Both the position numbers and the translations under genes were made by a program. DNA of 64,000 nt from Cavia porcellus (taxonomy: Eukaryota; Chordata; Mammalia; Rodentia; Caviidae). The DNA is taken from assembly GCF_034190915.1 (NCBI RefSeq), contig NW_026947501.1, positions 7,006,001 to 7,070,000 of the forward strand, read 5' to 3'. The notes beneath the pieces were generated by a model. The model was not told where the DNA came from. It ran no database searches and was given only the letters and a program-made list of their open reading frames with translations. How positions within the stretch are numbered: the stretch's first letter is position 1; each line of letters opens with the position of its first letter. Positions 1-12,110 of this stretch are shown here, piece by piece.

Positions 1-1463
1 GGCCATTAACTTGTAGGAGTGAGAAAAACAGCACGGGGTGCTGTTAATCTGAGGGCCTGAATCAGGATAGGCAGTGAGTGGTAATGTAGAATGGAGAAAA
101 GCACCATGGGGTGGTCAGCATGTGGAGATCAGGAATCAGGCAGTGGCAATGTAGGATAGGTTTCTGAAAAACATAGCGGGGTTGTGCGCATTGTAAGCTT
201 TTCTAACAGGCCATTCACTACTAGGAATGAGAACAACATCACGGGGTGCTGTGAATCAGATGGCCTGAATCAAAAGAGGCCCTGAGTGTCAATGTAGGAA
301 GGAGAATAGCACCACAGGGTGGTCGGCATATGGAGGTCAGGATACATGCAGTGGCAATGCAGGATAAGTTTCTGAAAAAACATAGCGGGTTGGTGCAAAT
401 TTTAAGGTTTCTTACAGGCCATTCACTAGTAGGAGTGAGAAAAACATCAGTTGTGGTGTGAATCGGACGGCCTGAATTAGGATAGGCAGGGAGTGGCAAT
501 GTAGGATTGAGAAAAGCACCACGGGGTGGTCAGCATGGGGACGTCAGGAAATTTTCAGTGGCAATGTAGGAGAGTTTTTTGAAAAACATCGCAGGGTGGT
601 GCAAATTTTATGGGTTTCTAACAGGCCATTCCCTAGTAGGGGAGAGAAAACCATCACGGTGTTGTGTGAATCAGAGGGCCTAATTAGGATAGGCAGTGAT
701 TGGCAATGTAGGATGGAAAAAAGCATCACGGGTTGGTCAGCATGGGGAGGTCTGGAAACATGCATTAGCAATGTAGGATAGGATTCTGAAAATCATCTCG
801 GGTGGTGCGCATTGTAAGGGTTTCTAACAGGCCATTCACTAGTAGGAGTGAAAAACAACACGGCGTTGTGTGAGTCGCAGGGCCTGAATCAGGATAGGCA
901 GTGAGTGGCAATGTAGGGAGGAGAATAGCACCACGGGGTGGTCCGCATGGTGAGGGCAGGAAATATGCAGTGGCAATGTAGGATAGGTTTCTGAAAATCA
1001 TCGTGGGGTGTTGCGCATTGTAAGGGTTTCCTAAAGGCCCTTCACTTGTAGGATTGAGAAAAACATCAGGGGTGGTGGCAATTGGAGGGCCTGAATTAGG
1101 ATAGGCAGTGAATGACAATGTAGGATGGAGAAAAGCCCCACGTGTAGATCTGCATGGGGAAGTCAGTAAACATGCAGTGGCAATGTAGGATAGGTTTCTG
1201 AAATACATCGCGGGGTGGTGCGCTTTGTAAGGGTTTCTAACAGGCCATTCACTAGTAGGAGTGTGAAAAACATCACGGGGTGGTGTGAATCGGATGGCAC
1301 GAATCAGGATAGGCAGTGAGTGGCACTGTAGGATTGAGAAAAGCACCACGGAGTGGTCAGCATGTTGAGGTCAGGAATCATGCAATGGCAATGTAGGATA
1401 TGTTTCTCAAAAACATTGCGGGGTAGTGCGCTTTGTAAGGGTTTCTAACAGGCCATTCACTAG

Positions 1464-3940
1464 TAGGAGCGAGAAAAACATGACGGTGTGGTGTGAATCG
1501 GAGGGGCTCAATCAGGATAGGCAAAATTGGCAATGTAGGATGGAGAAAAGCACCAGTGGTGGTCAGCATGGGGAGGGCAGGAAACACGCAGTGGCAATGT
1601 AGGATAGGTTTCTGAAAAACATCGCGAGGTGGTGCGCATTGTAAGGGTTTCTAACAGGCCATTCACTAGTAGGAGTGAGAACAACATCACCGGGTGCTGT
1701 GATTCAGAGGGCCTGAATCAAAATAGGCCCTGAGTGTAAATGTAGGAAGGAGAAAAGCACCATAGGGTGCTCTGCATGAGGAGTTCAGGAAACATGCAGT
1801 GGCAATGTAGGATAGGTTTCAGAAAAAAATAGCGGGTTGGTGCGAATTTTAGGTGTTTCTTACAGGCCATTCACTAGTAGGAGTGAGAAAAACATCACAG
1901 TGTAGTGTGAATGTGAGAGGGTGAATTAGAATAGGCAAACAGTGGCAATGTAGGATGGAGAAAGGCACCATGGGATGGTCAGCATGGGGAGGTCAGGAAA
2001 CATGCAGTGGCAATGTAGGATAGTTTTTTGAAAAACATCGCGTGGTGGTGCAAATTGTAAGGGTTTCTAACAGGCCATTCCCTAGTAGGGGAGAGAAAAA
2101 CATCACGGTGCGGTGTGAATCGGAGGGGCGAAATCAGGATAGACAGTAAGTGGAAATGTAGGATGGAGAAAAGCACCAGGGGTGGTCAGCAAGGGGAGGG
2201 CAGGAAACATTCAGTAGCAATGTAGGATAGGTTTCTGAAAAACATCGCGGGGTGGTGCGCATTGTAAGGGTATCTAACAGGCCATACACTAGTAGGAGTG
2301 AGGAAAACATCATGGGATGGTGTGAATTGGAGGGCCTGAATTAGAATAGCCACTGAGTGACAATGCAGCATGGAGAAAGCCCCACAGCGTGGTCAGCATT
2401 GGGAGGTCAGGAAACATGCAGTGGCAATGTAGATAGGTTTCTGAAAAACATCGTGGTGTGGTGCGCATGGTAAGGGTTTCTAATAGGCAATTCAGTAGTA
2501 GGAGTGAGAAAACCATCACAGGGTGGCTTGACTCGGAGTGGCTGAATCAGTATAGGCAGTGAGTGGCAATGTAGGATGGAGAAAAGCACCAGGGGTGGTC
2601 AGCATGGGGAGGTCAGGAAACATGCAGTGGCAATGTAGCATAGGTTTCTGAAAAACATTCCGGGGTGGTGCTCATTGTAAGGGTTTCTAACAGGCCATTC
2701 AATTGTAGGAGTGAGAAAAACATCACGGGGTGGTGTAAATCGCAGGGACTGAATCAGGATAGGCAGTGAGTGGCAATGTAAGATGGACAAAAGCACCACG
2801 TGGTGGTCAGCATGGGGAGGTCAGGAAACATGCATTGGCAATGAAGGATAGGGTTCTGAAAAATATCGCGGGGTGGTGTGCATTGTAAGGGTTTCTAACA
2901 GGCCATTCATTAGTAGGTGTGAGGAAAAACTTCACGGTGTAATGGGAATCGGAGGGCCTGAATCAGTATGTACAGTGAGTGGCAATGTAGGATGGAGAAA
3001 ACCACCAGGTGTGGTCAGCATGGGGAGGGCAGGAAACATGCAGTGGCAATGTAGGATAGGTTTCTGATATACATCGCGGGGTGGTGCGCATTGTAAGGTT
3101 TTCTAACAGGCCATTCACTAATAGGAGTGAGAAAAACATCAGGGGTGCTGTGAATCGGAGGGCCTGAATTAGGATAGGCAGTGAGTGGCAATTTAGGATG
3201 TAGAAAAGCACCACGGGTTGGTCAGCATGGGGAGGTCAGGAAACATGCAGTGGCAATGTAAGATAGGTTTCTGAAAAACATCGCGGGATGGTGTGCATTG
3301 TAAGGGTTTCTAACAGGCCATTCACTGGTAGGGGTGAGAAAAACATTATGGGGTGGTGTGAATCGGAGGGCCTAATTAGGATAGGCAGTGATTGCCAATG
3401 TAGCATGGAAAAAAGCACCACGGGTTGGTCAGCATGGGGAGGTCAGGAAACATGCATTGGCAATGTAGGATAGGTTTCTGAAAAACATCGTGGGGTGGTG
3501 CGCATTGTAAGGGTTTCTAACAGGCCATTCACAAGTAGGAGCGAGAAAAACATCACGGTGTGGTGTGAATCGCAGGGGCTGAATCAGGATAGGCAGTAAG
3601 TGGCAATGTATGATGGAGAAAAGCACCACGGGGTGGTCAGCATGGAGAGGGCAGGAAACATGCAGTGGCAATGTAGGATAGGTTTCTGAGAAACATCCTG
3701 GAGTTTTGCGCATTGTAAGGGTTTCTTAAAGGCCCTTCACTAGTAGGAGTGAGAAAAACATCAGGGGTGGTGTGAATTGGAGTGCCTGAATTACGATAGG
3801 CAGTGAATGACAATGTAGGATGGAGAAAAGCCCCAAGGGTAGGTCAGCATGGGGAAGTCAGGAAACATACAGTGGCAATGTAGGATAGGATTCTAAAAAA
3901 CATTGCGGGATGGTGCGCATTGAAAGGGTTTCTAACAGGC
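1464..3940 (+). repeat. 12-monomer block, copy 1 (offset 7,177)
   Basis: About 2.5 kb of this block reappears at 8,641-11,117. Shared private variants include TAGGAGCGAG followed by CATGACGGTG at the left edge, the short form GGCAAAATTGGCAATG, the CAACATCACCGGGTGCTG variant, AATTCAGTAGTAGG, and GGGTGAGAAAAACATTATGG. The left edge is sharp: upstream of 1,464 the two copies have different subunit variants. The right edge lies near 3,940, where one copy continues with a GTGTGAAAAAC variant and the other does not. Edges are by eye. Confidence 0.82.
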
Positions 3941-4079
3941 CATTCACTAGTAGGAGTGTGAAAAACATCACGGGCTGGTGTGAATCGGATGGCACGAATC
4001 AGGATAGGCAGTGAGTGGCAATGTAGGATTGAGAAAAGCACCATGGGGTGGTCAGGATGTGGAGGTCAGGAATCATGCA

Positions 4080-5460
4080 ATGGCAATGTAGGATAGGTTT
4101 CTGAAAAACATCGTGGGGTGGTGAGCATTGTAAGGGTTTCTTAAAGGCCCTTCACCAGTAGGAGTGAGAAAAACATCATGGGGTGGTGCGCATTGTATGG
4201 GTGTGTAACATTACGTTCACTAGTAGGAGTGAGAGAAACATCACGGGGTGGTGTGAATCGGAGGGTCTGAATTAGGATAGGCAGTGAATGACAATGTAGG
4301 ATGGAGAAAAGCCCCACGGGTAGGTCAGCATGGGGAAGTCAGGAAACATGCAGTGGCAATGTAGGGTAGGTTTCTGAAAAACATCGAGGGTGGTGCGCAT
4401 TGTAAGTGTTTCTAACAGGCCATTCACTTGTAGGAGTGAGAACAAATCACGGGGTGCTGTGAATCAGAGGGCCTGAATCAAAATAGGCCCTGAGTGTAAA
4501 TGTAGGAAGGAGAAAAGCACCATAGGGTGCTCGGCATGGGGAGTTCAGGAAACATGCTGTGGCAATGTAGGATAGGTTTCTGAAAAAAATAGCGGGTTGG
4601 TGCGAATTTTAAGGGTTTCTTACAGGCCATTCACTAGTAGGAGTGAGAAAATCATCGCGGTGTAGTGTGAATCGGAGGGGCTGAATTAGAATAGGCAAGC
4701 AGTGGCAATGTAGGATGGAGAAAAGCACCATGGGATGGTCAGCATGGGGAGGTCAGGAAACATGCAGTGGCAATGTAGGATACTTTTTTTGAAAAACATC
4801 GCGGGGTGGTGCAAATTGTAAGGGTTTCTAACAGGCCATTCCCTAGTAGGGGCGAGAAAAACATAACGGTGTGGTGTGAATCGGAGGGGCGAAATCATGA
4901 TAGACAGTAAGTGGCAATGAAGGATGGAGAAAAGCACCAGGGGTGGTCAGCATGGGGAGGGCAGGAAACATGCAGTGGCAATGTAGGATAGGTTTCTGAA
5001 AAACATCGCGGGGTGGTGCGCATTGTAAGGGTATCTAAAACGCCAAACACTAGTAGGAGTGAGGAAAACATCATGGGATGGTGTGAATCGGAGGGCCTGA
5101 ATTAGGATAGCCACTGAGTGACAATGCAGCATGGAGAAAGCCCCACAGCGTGGTCAGCATGTGGAGGTCAGGAAACATGCAGTGGCAATGTAGGATAGGT
5201 TTCTGAAAAACATTCCGGGGTGGTGCGCATTGTAAGGGTTTCTAACAAGCCATTCAATTGTAGGAGTGAGAAAAACATCACGGGGTGGTGTAAATCGCAG
5301 GGGCTGAATCAGGATAGGCAGTGAGTGGCAATGTAAGATGGACAAAAGCACCACGTGGTGGTCAGCATGGGGAGGTCAGGAAACATGCCTTGGCAATGAA
5401 GGATAGGGTTCTGAAAAATATCGCGGGGTGGTGTGCATTGTAAGGGTTTCTAACAGGCCA
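4080..5460 (+). repeat. Block repeated at 6,840-8,000 with one monomer lost
   Basis: Positions 4,080-4,660 match 6,840-7,420 at an offset of about 2,759, and 4,870-5,460 match 7,430-8,000 at an offset of 2,549. The change of about 210 bases is one monomer, so the second copy lacks one monomer or the first gained one. Shared marks are the extra 65-bp subunit at 4,161-4,225, the ACAAATCACGGGGTGCTG variant, CGAAATCATGATAGACAG and CGCCAAACACTAG. Confidence 0.78.
4161..4225 (+). repeat. Extra 65-bp subunit, locus 1
   Basis: GGAGTGAG occurs at 4,161 and again 65 bases later at 4,226. Between them the core GGGGTGGTG is followed by the subunit-1-type ending CGCATTGTATGGGTGTG and then by ACATTACGTTCACTAG, so a complete subunit 2 is followed by another. 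The monomer thus has four subunits, as expected from out-of-register exchange between cores 1 and 2, which are 65 bases apart. Confidence 0.88.
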
Positions 5461-5574
5461 TTCACTAGTAGGTTTGAGGAAAAACTTCACGGTGTGATGG
5501 AAATCGGAGGGCCTGAATCAGTATTTACAGTGAGTGGCAATGTAGGATGGAGAAAAACACCAGGGGTGGTCAGC

Positions 5575-6450
5575 ATGGGGAGGTCATGAAACATGCAGTG
5601 GCAATGTAGGATAGGTTTCTAAAAAACATCGAGGGTGGTGCCCATTGTAAGGGTTTCTAACAGGCCATTCACTAGTAGGTGCGAGAAAAACATGACGGTG
5701 TGGTGTGAATCTAAAGGGCTCAATCAGGTTAGGCAGTAAGTGGCAATGTAGGATGGAGCAAAGCACCAGGGGTTGTCAGCATGGGGAGGGCAGGAAACAC
5801 GCAGTGGCAATGTAGGATAGGTTTCTGAAAAGCATCGTGGGGTGGTGAGCATTGTAAGGGTTTCTTAAAGGCCCTTCACCAGTAGGAGTGAGAACAACAT
5901 CACGGGGTGCTGTGAATCAGAGGGCCTGAATCAAAATTGGCCCTGAGTGTAAATGTAGGAAGGAGAAAAGCACCATAGGGTGCTCGGCATGGCGAGTTCA
6001 GGAAACATGCTGTGGCAATGTAGGATAGGTTTCAGAAAAAAATAGCGGTTTGGTGCGAATTTTAAGTGTTTCTTACAGGACATTCACTTGTAGGAGTGAG
6101 AAAATCATCAGTTGTGGTGTGAATCGGACGGCTTGAATTAGAATAGGCAAGCAGTGGCAATGTAGGATGGAGAAAAGCACCAGGGAAGGTCAGCATGGGG
6201 AGGTCAGGAAACATGCAGTGGCAATGTAGGATAGTTTCTTGAAAAACATCGCGCAGTGGTGCAAATTGTAAGGGTTTCTAACAGGCCATTCCCTAGTAGG
6301 AGCGAGAAAAACCTCACGGTGTGGTGTGAATCGGAGGGGCGAAATCAGGATAGACAGTAAGTGGTAATGTAGGATGGAGAAAAGCACCAGGGGTGGTCAG
6401 CATGGGGAGGGCAGAAAACAAGCAGTGGCAATGTAGGATAGGTTTCTGAA
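5575..6450 (+). repeat. 4-monomer block, copy 1 (offset 5,658)
   Basis: This segment is repeated at 11,233-12,110. Shared variants include GAGGTCATGAAACATGCA, CTAAAAAACATCGAGGGTGG, CTAGTAGGTGCGAG, TCTAAAGGGCTCAATCAGG, CATCAGTTGTGGTG and GGGCAGAAAACAAGCAG. At the right edge the two copies part inside subunit 1: this copy continues CATAGCGTGG while the other continues CATCACGGGATCG. Confidence 0.8.
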
Positions 6451-6609
6451 AAACATAGCGTGGTGGTTTGCATTGTAAGGGTATCTAACAGGCCATACAC
6501 TAGTAGGAGTGAGGAAAACACCATGGGATGGTGTGAATCGGAGGGCTTGAATTAGGATAGGCACTGAGTGACAATGCAGCATGGAGAAAGCCCCACAGCG
6601 TGGTCAGCA

Positions 6610-7430
6610 TGGTGAGGTCAGGAATCAGGCAGTGGCAATGTAGGATATGTTTCTGAAAAACATCACGGGATCGTGTGCATTGTAAGGGTTTCTAACAGGC
6701 CAATCACTAGTAGGGGTGAGAAAAACATGAGGGTGTGGTGTGAATCGGATGGGCTCCATCAGGAGAGTCAGTAAGTGGCAATGTAGGATGGAGCAAAGCA
6801 CCAGGGGTGGTCAGCATGGGGAGGGCAGGAAACACGCAGTGGCAAAGTAGGATAGGTTTCTGAAAAACATCGTGGGGTGGTGAGCATTGTAAGGGTTTCT
6901 TAAAGGCCCTTCACCAGTAGGAGTGAGAAAAACATCATGGGGTGGTGCGCATTGTATGGGTGTGTAACATTACGTTCACTAGTAGGAGTGAGAGAAACAT
7001 CACGGGGTGGTGTGAATCTGAGGGTCTGAATTAGGATAGGCAGTGAATGACAATGTAGGATGGAGAAAAGCCCCACGGGTAGGTCAGCATGGGGAAGTCA
7101 GGAAACATGCAGTGGCAATGTAGGGTAGGTTTCTGAAAAACATCGAGGGTGGTGCGCATTGTAAAGGTTTCTAACAGGCCATTCACTTGTAGGAGTGAGA
7201 ACAAATCACGGGGTGCTGTGAATCAGAGGGCATGAATCAAAATAGGCCCTGAGTGTAAATGTAGGAAGGAGAAAAGCACCATAGGGTGCTCGGCATGGGG
7301 AGTTCAGGAAACATGCTGTGGCAATGTAGGATAGGTTTCTGAAAAAATAGCGGGTTGGTGCGAATTTTAAGCGTTTCTTACAGGCCATTCACTAGTAGGA
7401 GTGAGAAAATCATCACGGTGTAGTGTGAAT
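6610..7430 (+). repeat. 4-monomer block, copy 1 (offset about 6,072)
   Basis: This segment, with CATCACGGGATCGTGTGCAT, GATGGGCTCCATCAGGAG and an extra 65-bp subunit, reappears at about 12,690-13,505. It overlaps the 4.1-5.5 kb family, so the same ancestral block is present at least three times in domain 1. Confidence 0.77.
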
Positions 7431-8000
7431 CGGAGGGGCGAAATCATGATAGACAGTAAGTGGCAATGAAGGATGGAGAAAAGCACCAGGGGTGGTCAGC
7501 ATGGGGAGGGCAGGAAGCATGCAGTGGCAATGTAGGATAGGTTTCTGAAAAACATCGCGGGGTGGTGCGCATTGTAAGGGTATCTAACACGCCAAACACT
7601 AGTAGGAGTGAGGAAAACATCATGGGATGGTGTGAATCGGTGGGCCTGAATTAGGATAGCCACTGAGTGACAATGCAGCATGGAGAAAGCCCCACAGGGT
7701 GGTCAGCATGTGGAGGTCAGGAAACATGCAGTGGCAATGTAGGATAGGTTTCTGAAAAACATTCCGGGGTGGTGCGCATTGTAAGGGTTTCTAACAAGCC
7801 ATTCAATTGTAGGAGTGAGAAAAACATCACGGGGTGGTGTAAATCGCAGGGGCTGAATCAGGATAGGCAGTGAGTGGCAATGTAAGATGGACAAAAGCAC
7901 CACGTGGTGGTCAGCATGGGGAGGTCAGGAAACATGAATTGGCAATGAAGGATAGGGTTCTGAAAAATATCGCGGGGTGGTGTGCATTGTAAGGGTTTCT
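6840..8000 (+). repeat. Second copy of the 4.1-5.5 kb block, one monomer shorter
   Basis: This block follows the monomer order of 4,080-5,460 but skips the monomer found there around 4,665-4,875. The junction lies near 7,425, where TAGTGTGAATCGGAGGGGC continues directly into GAAATCATGATAGAC. Single-monomer loss of this type is expected from unequal exchange between neighbouring copies. Confidence 0.76.
6920..6984 (+). repeat. Extra 65-bp subunit, locus 2
   Basis: The same expansion as at 4,161: GGAGTGAG at 6,920 and 6,985, with the same CATTGTATGGGTGTGTAAC variant between. The identical variant shows that this copy spread by block duplication rather than arising independently. Confidence 0.87.
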
Positions 8001-8640
8001 AACAGGCCATTCACTAGTAGGAGTGAGAACAACATCACCGGGTGCTGTGATTCAGAGGGCCTGAATCAAAATAGGCCCTGAGTGTAAATGTAGGAAGGAG
8101 AAAAGCACCATAGGGTGCTCTGCATGGGGATTTCAGGAAACATGCAGTGGCAATGTAGGATAGGTTTCAGAAAAAAATAGCGGGTTGGTGCGAATTTTAA
8201 GTGTCTCTTACAGGCCATTCACTAGTAGGAGTGAGAAAAACATCACAGTGTAGTGTGAATGTGAGGGGCTGAATTAGAATAGGCAAGCAGTGGCAATGTA
8301 GGATGGAGAAAGGCACCATGGGGTGGTCAGCATGGGGAGGTCAGGAAACATGCAGTGGCAATGTAGGATAGTTTTTTGAAAAACATCGCGTGGTGGTGCA
8401 AATTGTATGGGTTTCCAACAGGCCATTCCCTAGTAGGGGCGAGAAAAACATCACGGTGTGGTGTGAATCGGAGGGGCGAAATCAGGATAGACAGTAAGTG
8501 GAAATGTAGGATGGAGAAAAGCACCAGGGGTGGTCAGCATGGGGAGGGCAGGAAACATGCAGTGGCAATGTAGGATAGGTTTCTGAAAAACATCGCGGGT
8601 TGGTGCGCATTGTAAAGGTATCTAACACGCCAAACACTAG
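7990..8640 (+). repeat. 3-monomer block, first copy of an 829-bp tandem period
   Basis: Positions 7,990-8,640 match 8,819-9,469 at an offset of 829, which is four monomers less three bases. Both copies have GAGTGAGAACAACATCACCG, CACAGTGTAGTGTGAATGTG, GTATGGGTTTCCAACAGG and GGAAATGTAGGATGG. Immediately to the right they differ (TAGGAGCGAG versus TAGGAGTGAGG), which marks the edge. Confidence 0.83.
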
Positions 8641-11117
8641 TAGGAGCGAGAAAAACATGACGGTGTGGTGTGAATCGGAGGGGCTCAATCAGGATAGGCA
8701 AAATTGGCAATGTAGGATGGAGCAAAGCACCAGTGGTGGTCAGCATGGGGAGGGCAGGAAACACGCAGTGGCAATGTAGGATAGGTTTCTGAAAAACATC
8801 GCGAGGTGGTGCGCATTGTAAGGGTTTCTAACAGGCCATTCACTAGTAGGAGTGAGAACAACATCACCGGGTGCTGTGATTCAGAGGGCCTGAATCAAAA
8901 TAGGCCCTGAGTGTAAATGTAGGAAGGAGAAAAGCACCATAGGGTGCTCTGCATGGGGAGTTCAGGAAACATGCAGTGGCAATGTAGGATAGGTTTCAGA
9001 AAAAAATAGCGGGTTGGTGCGAATTTTAAGTGTTTCTTACAGGCCATACACTAGTAGGAGTGAGAAAAACATCACAGTGTAGTGTGAATGTGAGGGGCTG
9101 AATTAGAATAGGCAAGCAGTGGCAATGTAGGATGGAGAAAGGCACCATGGGGTGGTCAGCATGGGGAGGTCAGGAAACATGCAGTGGCAATGTAGGATAG
9201 TTTTTTGAAAAACATCGCGTGGTGGTGCAAATTGTATGGGTTTCCAACAGGCCATTCCCTAGTAGGGGCGAGAAAAACATCACGGTGTGGTGTGAATCGG
9301 AGGGGCGAAATCAGGATAGACAGTAAGTGGAAATGTAGGATGGAGAAAAGCACCAGGGGTGGTCAGCATGGGGAGGGCAGGAAACATGCAGTGGCAATGT
9401 AGGATAGGTTTCTGAAAAACATCGCGGGGTGGTGCGCATTGTAAGGGTATCTAACACGCCATACACTAGTAGGAGTGAGGAAAACATCATGGGATGGTGT
9501 GAATCAGAGGGCCTGAATTAGAATAGCCACTGAGTGACAATGCAGCATGGAGAAAGCCCCACAGCGTGGTCAGCATGGTGAGGTCAGGAAACATGCAGTG
9601 GCAATGTAGATAGGTTTCTGAAAAACATCGTGGTGTGGTGCGCATGGTAAGGGTTTCTAATAGGCAATTCAGTAGTAGGAGTGAGAAAACCATCACAGGG
9701 TGGTTTTACTCGGAGTGGCTGAATCAGAATAGGCAGTGAGTGGCAATGTAGGATGGAGAAAAGCACCAGGGGTGGTCAGCATGGGGAGGTCAGGAAACAT
9801 GCAGTGGCAATGTAGCATAGGTTTCTGAAAAACATTCCGGGATGGTGCGCATTGTAAGGGTTTCTAACAGGCCATTCAATTGTAGGAGTGAGAAAAACAT
9901 CACGGGGTGGTGTAAATCGCAGGGACTGAATCAGGATAGGCAGTGAGAGGCAATGTAAGATGGAAAAAAGCACCACGGGGTGGTCAGCATGGGGAGGTCA
10001 GGAAACATGCATTGGCAATGAAGGATAGGGTTCTGAAAAATATCGCGGGGTGGTGTGCAATGTAAGGGTTTCTAACAGGCCATTTATTAGTAGGTGTGAG
10101 GAAAAACTTCACGGTGTAATGGGAATCGGAGGGCCTGAATCAGTATGTACAGTGAGTGGCAATGTAGGATGGAGAAAAGCACCAGGGGTGGTCAGCATGG
10201 GGGGGGCAGGAAACATGCAGTGGCAATGTAGGATAGGTTTCTGATATACATCGCGGGGTGGTGCGCATTGTAAGGTTTTCTAACAGGCCATTCACTAATA
10301 GGAGTGAGAAAAACATCAGGGGTGCTGTGAATCGGAGGGCCTGAATTAGGATAGGCAGTTAGTGGCAATTTAGGATGTAGAAAAGCACCACGGGTTGGTC
10401 AGTATGGGGAGGTCAGGAAACATGCAGTGGCAATGTAGGATATGTTTCTGAAAAACATCGCGGGATGGTGTGCATTGTAAGGGTTTCTAACAGGCCATTC
10501 ACTGGAAGGGGTGAGAAAAACATTATGGGGTGGTGTGAATCGGAGGGCCTAATTAGGATAGGCAGTGATTGCCAATGTAGCATTGAAAAAAGCACCACGG
10601 GTTGGTCAGCATGGGGAGGTCAGGAAACATGCATTGGCAATATAGGATAGGTTTCTGAAAAACATCGTGGGGTGGTGCGCATTGTAAGGGTTTCTAACAG
10701 GCCATTCACAAGTAGGAGCGAGAAAAACATCACGGTGTGGTGTGAATCGCAGGGGCTGAATCATGATAGGCAGTAAGTGGCAATGTATGATGGAGAAAAG
10801 CACCACGGGGTGGTCAGCATGGAGAGAGCAGGAAACATGCAGTGGCAATGTAGGATAGGTTTCTGAGAAACATCCTGGAGTGTTGCGCATTGTAAGGGTT
10901 TCTTAAAGGCCCTTCACTAGTAGGAGTGAGAAAAACATCAGGGGTGGTGTGAATTGGAGTGCCTGAATTACGATAGGCAGTGAATGACAATGTAGGATGG
11001 AGAAAAGCCCCAAGGGTAGGTCAGCATGGGGAAGTCAGGAAACATACAGTGGCAATGTAGGATAGGTTTCTAAAAAACATCGCGGGATGGTGCGCATTGT
11101 AAGGGTTTCTAACAGGC
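8641..11117 (+). repeat. 12-monomer block, copy 2 (offset 7,177)
   Basis: This is the partner of 1,464-3,940. Landmarks stay in register at a constant offset of 7,177 bases over the whole block, so few net length changes occurred after the duplication. Scattered substitutions separate the copies, for example GCATTGAAAAAAGC here versus GCATGGAAAAAAGC in the other. This copy overlaps other duplications at its left end (829-base offset) and is partly repeated again at 16.8-18.6 kb. Confidence 0.82.
8819..9469 (+). repeat. 3-monomer block, second copy of the 829-bp period
   Basis: This is the partner of 7,990-8,640. Over the span the two look almost identical by eye, with few substitutions such as GCCATACACTAG here versus GCCATTCACTAG, so the exchange is young compared with the general divergence between monomers. 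Confidence 0.82.
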
Positions 11118-11232
11118 AATTCACTAGTAGGAGTGAGAAAAACATCACGGTGTGATGTGAATTGAAGGGCCTGAATCAGTATAGGCACTGAGTGGCAATG
11201 TAGGATGGAGAAAAGCACCAGAGGTGGTCAGC

Positions 11233-12110
11233 ATGGGGAGGTCATGAAACATGCACTGGCAATGTAGGATACGTTTCTAAAAAACATCGAGGGTGGTGCC
11301 CATTGTAAGGGTTTCTAACAGGCCATTCACTAGTAGGTGCGAGAAAAACATGACGGTGTGGTGTGAATCTAAAGGGCTCAATCAGGTTAGGCAGTAAGTG
11401 GCAATGTAGGATGGAGCAAAGCACCAGGGGTTGTCAGCATGGGGAGGGCAGGAAACACGCAGTGGCAATGTAGGATAGGTTTCTGAAAAGCATCGTGGGG
11501 TGGTGAGCATTGTAAGGGTTTCTTAAAGGCCCTTCACCAGTAGGAGTGAGAACAACATCACGGGGTGCTGTGAATCAGAGGGCCTGAATCAAAATAGGCC
11601 CTGAGTGTAAATGTAGGAAGGAGAAAAGCACCATAGGGTGCTCGGCATGGCGAGTTCAGGAAACATGCTGTGGCAATGTAGGATAGGTTTCAGAAAAAAA
11701 TAGCGGGTTGGTGCGAATTTTAAGTGTTTCTTACAGGACATTCACTTGTAGGAGTGAGAAAATCATCAGTTGTGGTGTGAATCGGACGGCCTGAATTAGA
11801 ATAGGCAAGCAGTGGCAATGTAGGATGGAGAAAAGCACCAGGGAAGTTCAGCATGGGGAGGTCAGGAAACATGCAGTGGCAATGTAGGATAGTTTTTTGA
11901 AAAACATCGCGCAGTGGTGCAAATTGTAAGGGTTTCTAACAGGCCATTCCCTAGTAGGAGCGAGAAAAACATCACGGTGTGGTGTGAATCGGAGGGGCGA
12001 AATAAGGATAGACAGTAAGTGGTAATGTAGGATGGAGAAAAGCACCAGGGGTGGTCAGGATGGGGAGGGCAGAAAACAAGCAGTGGCAATGTAGGATAGG
12101 TTTCTGAAAA
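11233..12110 (+). repeat. 4-monomer block, copy 2 (offset 5,658)
   Basis: This is the partner of 5,575-6,450 and keeps its private variants at a constant offset of 5,658. It begins right after the end of the 7,177-offset block at about 11,117-11,233, so the region joins two different duplications in tandem. Confidence 0.8.

Noticed and set aside
2873..3067. Plus-strand open frames of 60-97 residues, for example 2,873-3,067 and 18,468-18,761
   Set aside because: They are chance frames in satellite monomers where usual plus-strand TAG, TAA or TGA triplets are mutated, and they recur with the duplicated blocks.
4161..4225. A CRISPR-like reading of the regular repeats
   Set aside because: There are no unique spacers between constant repeats; the full 208-base unit is repetitive, and no cas genes are present.
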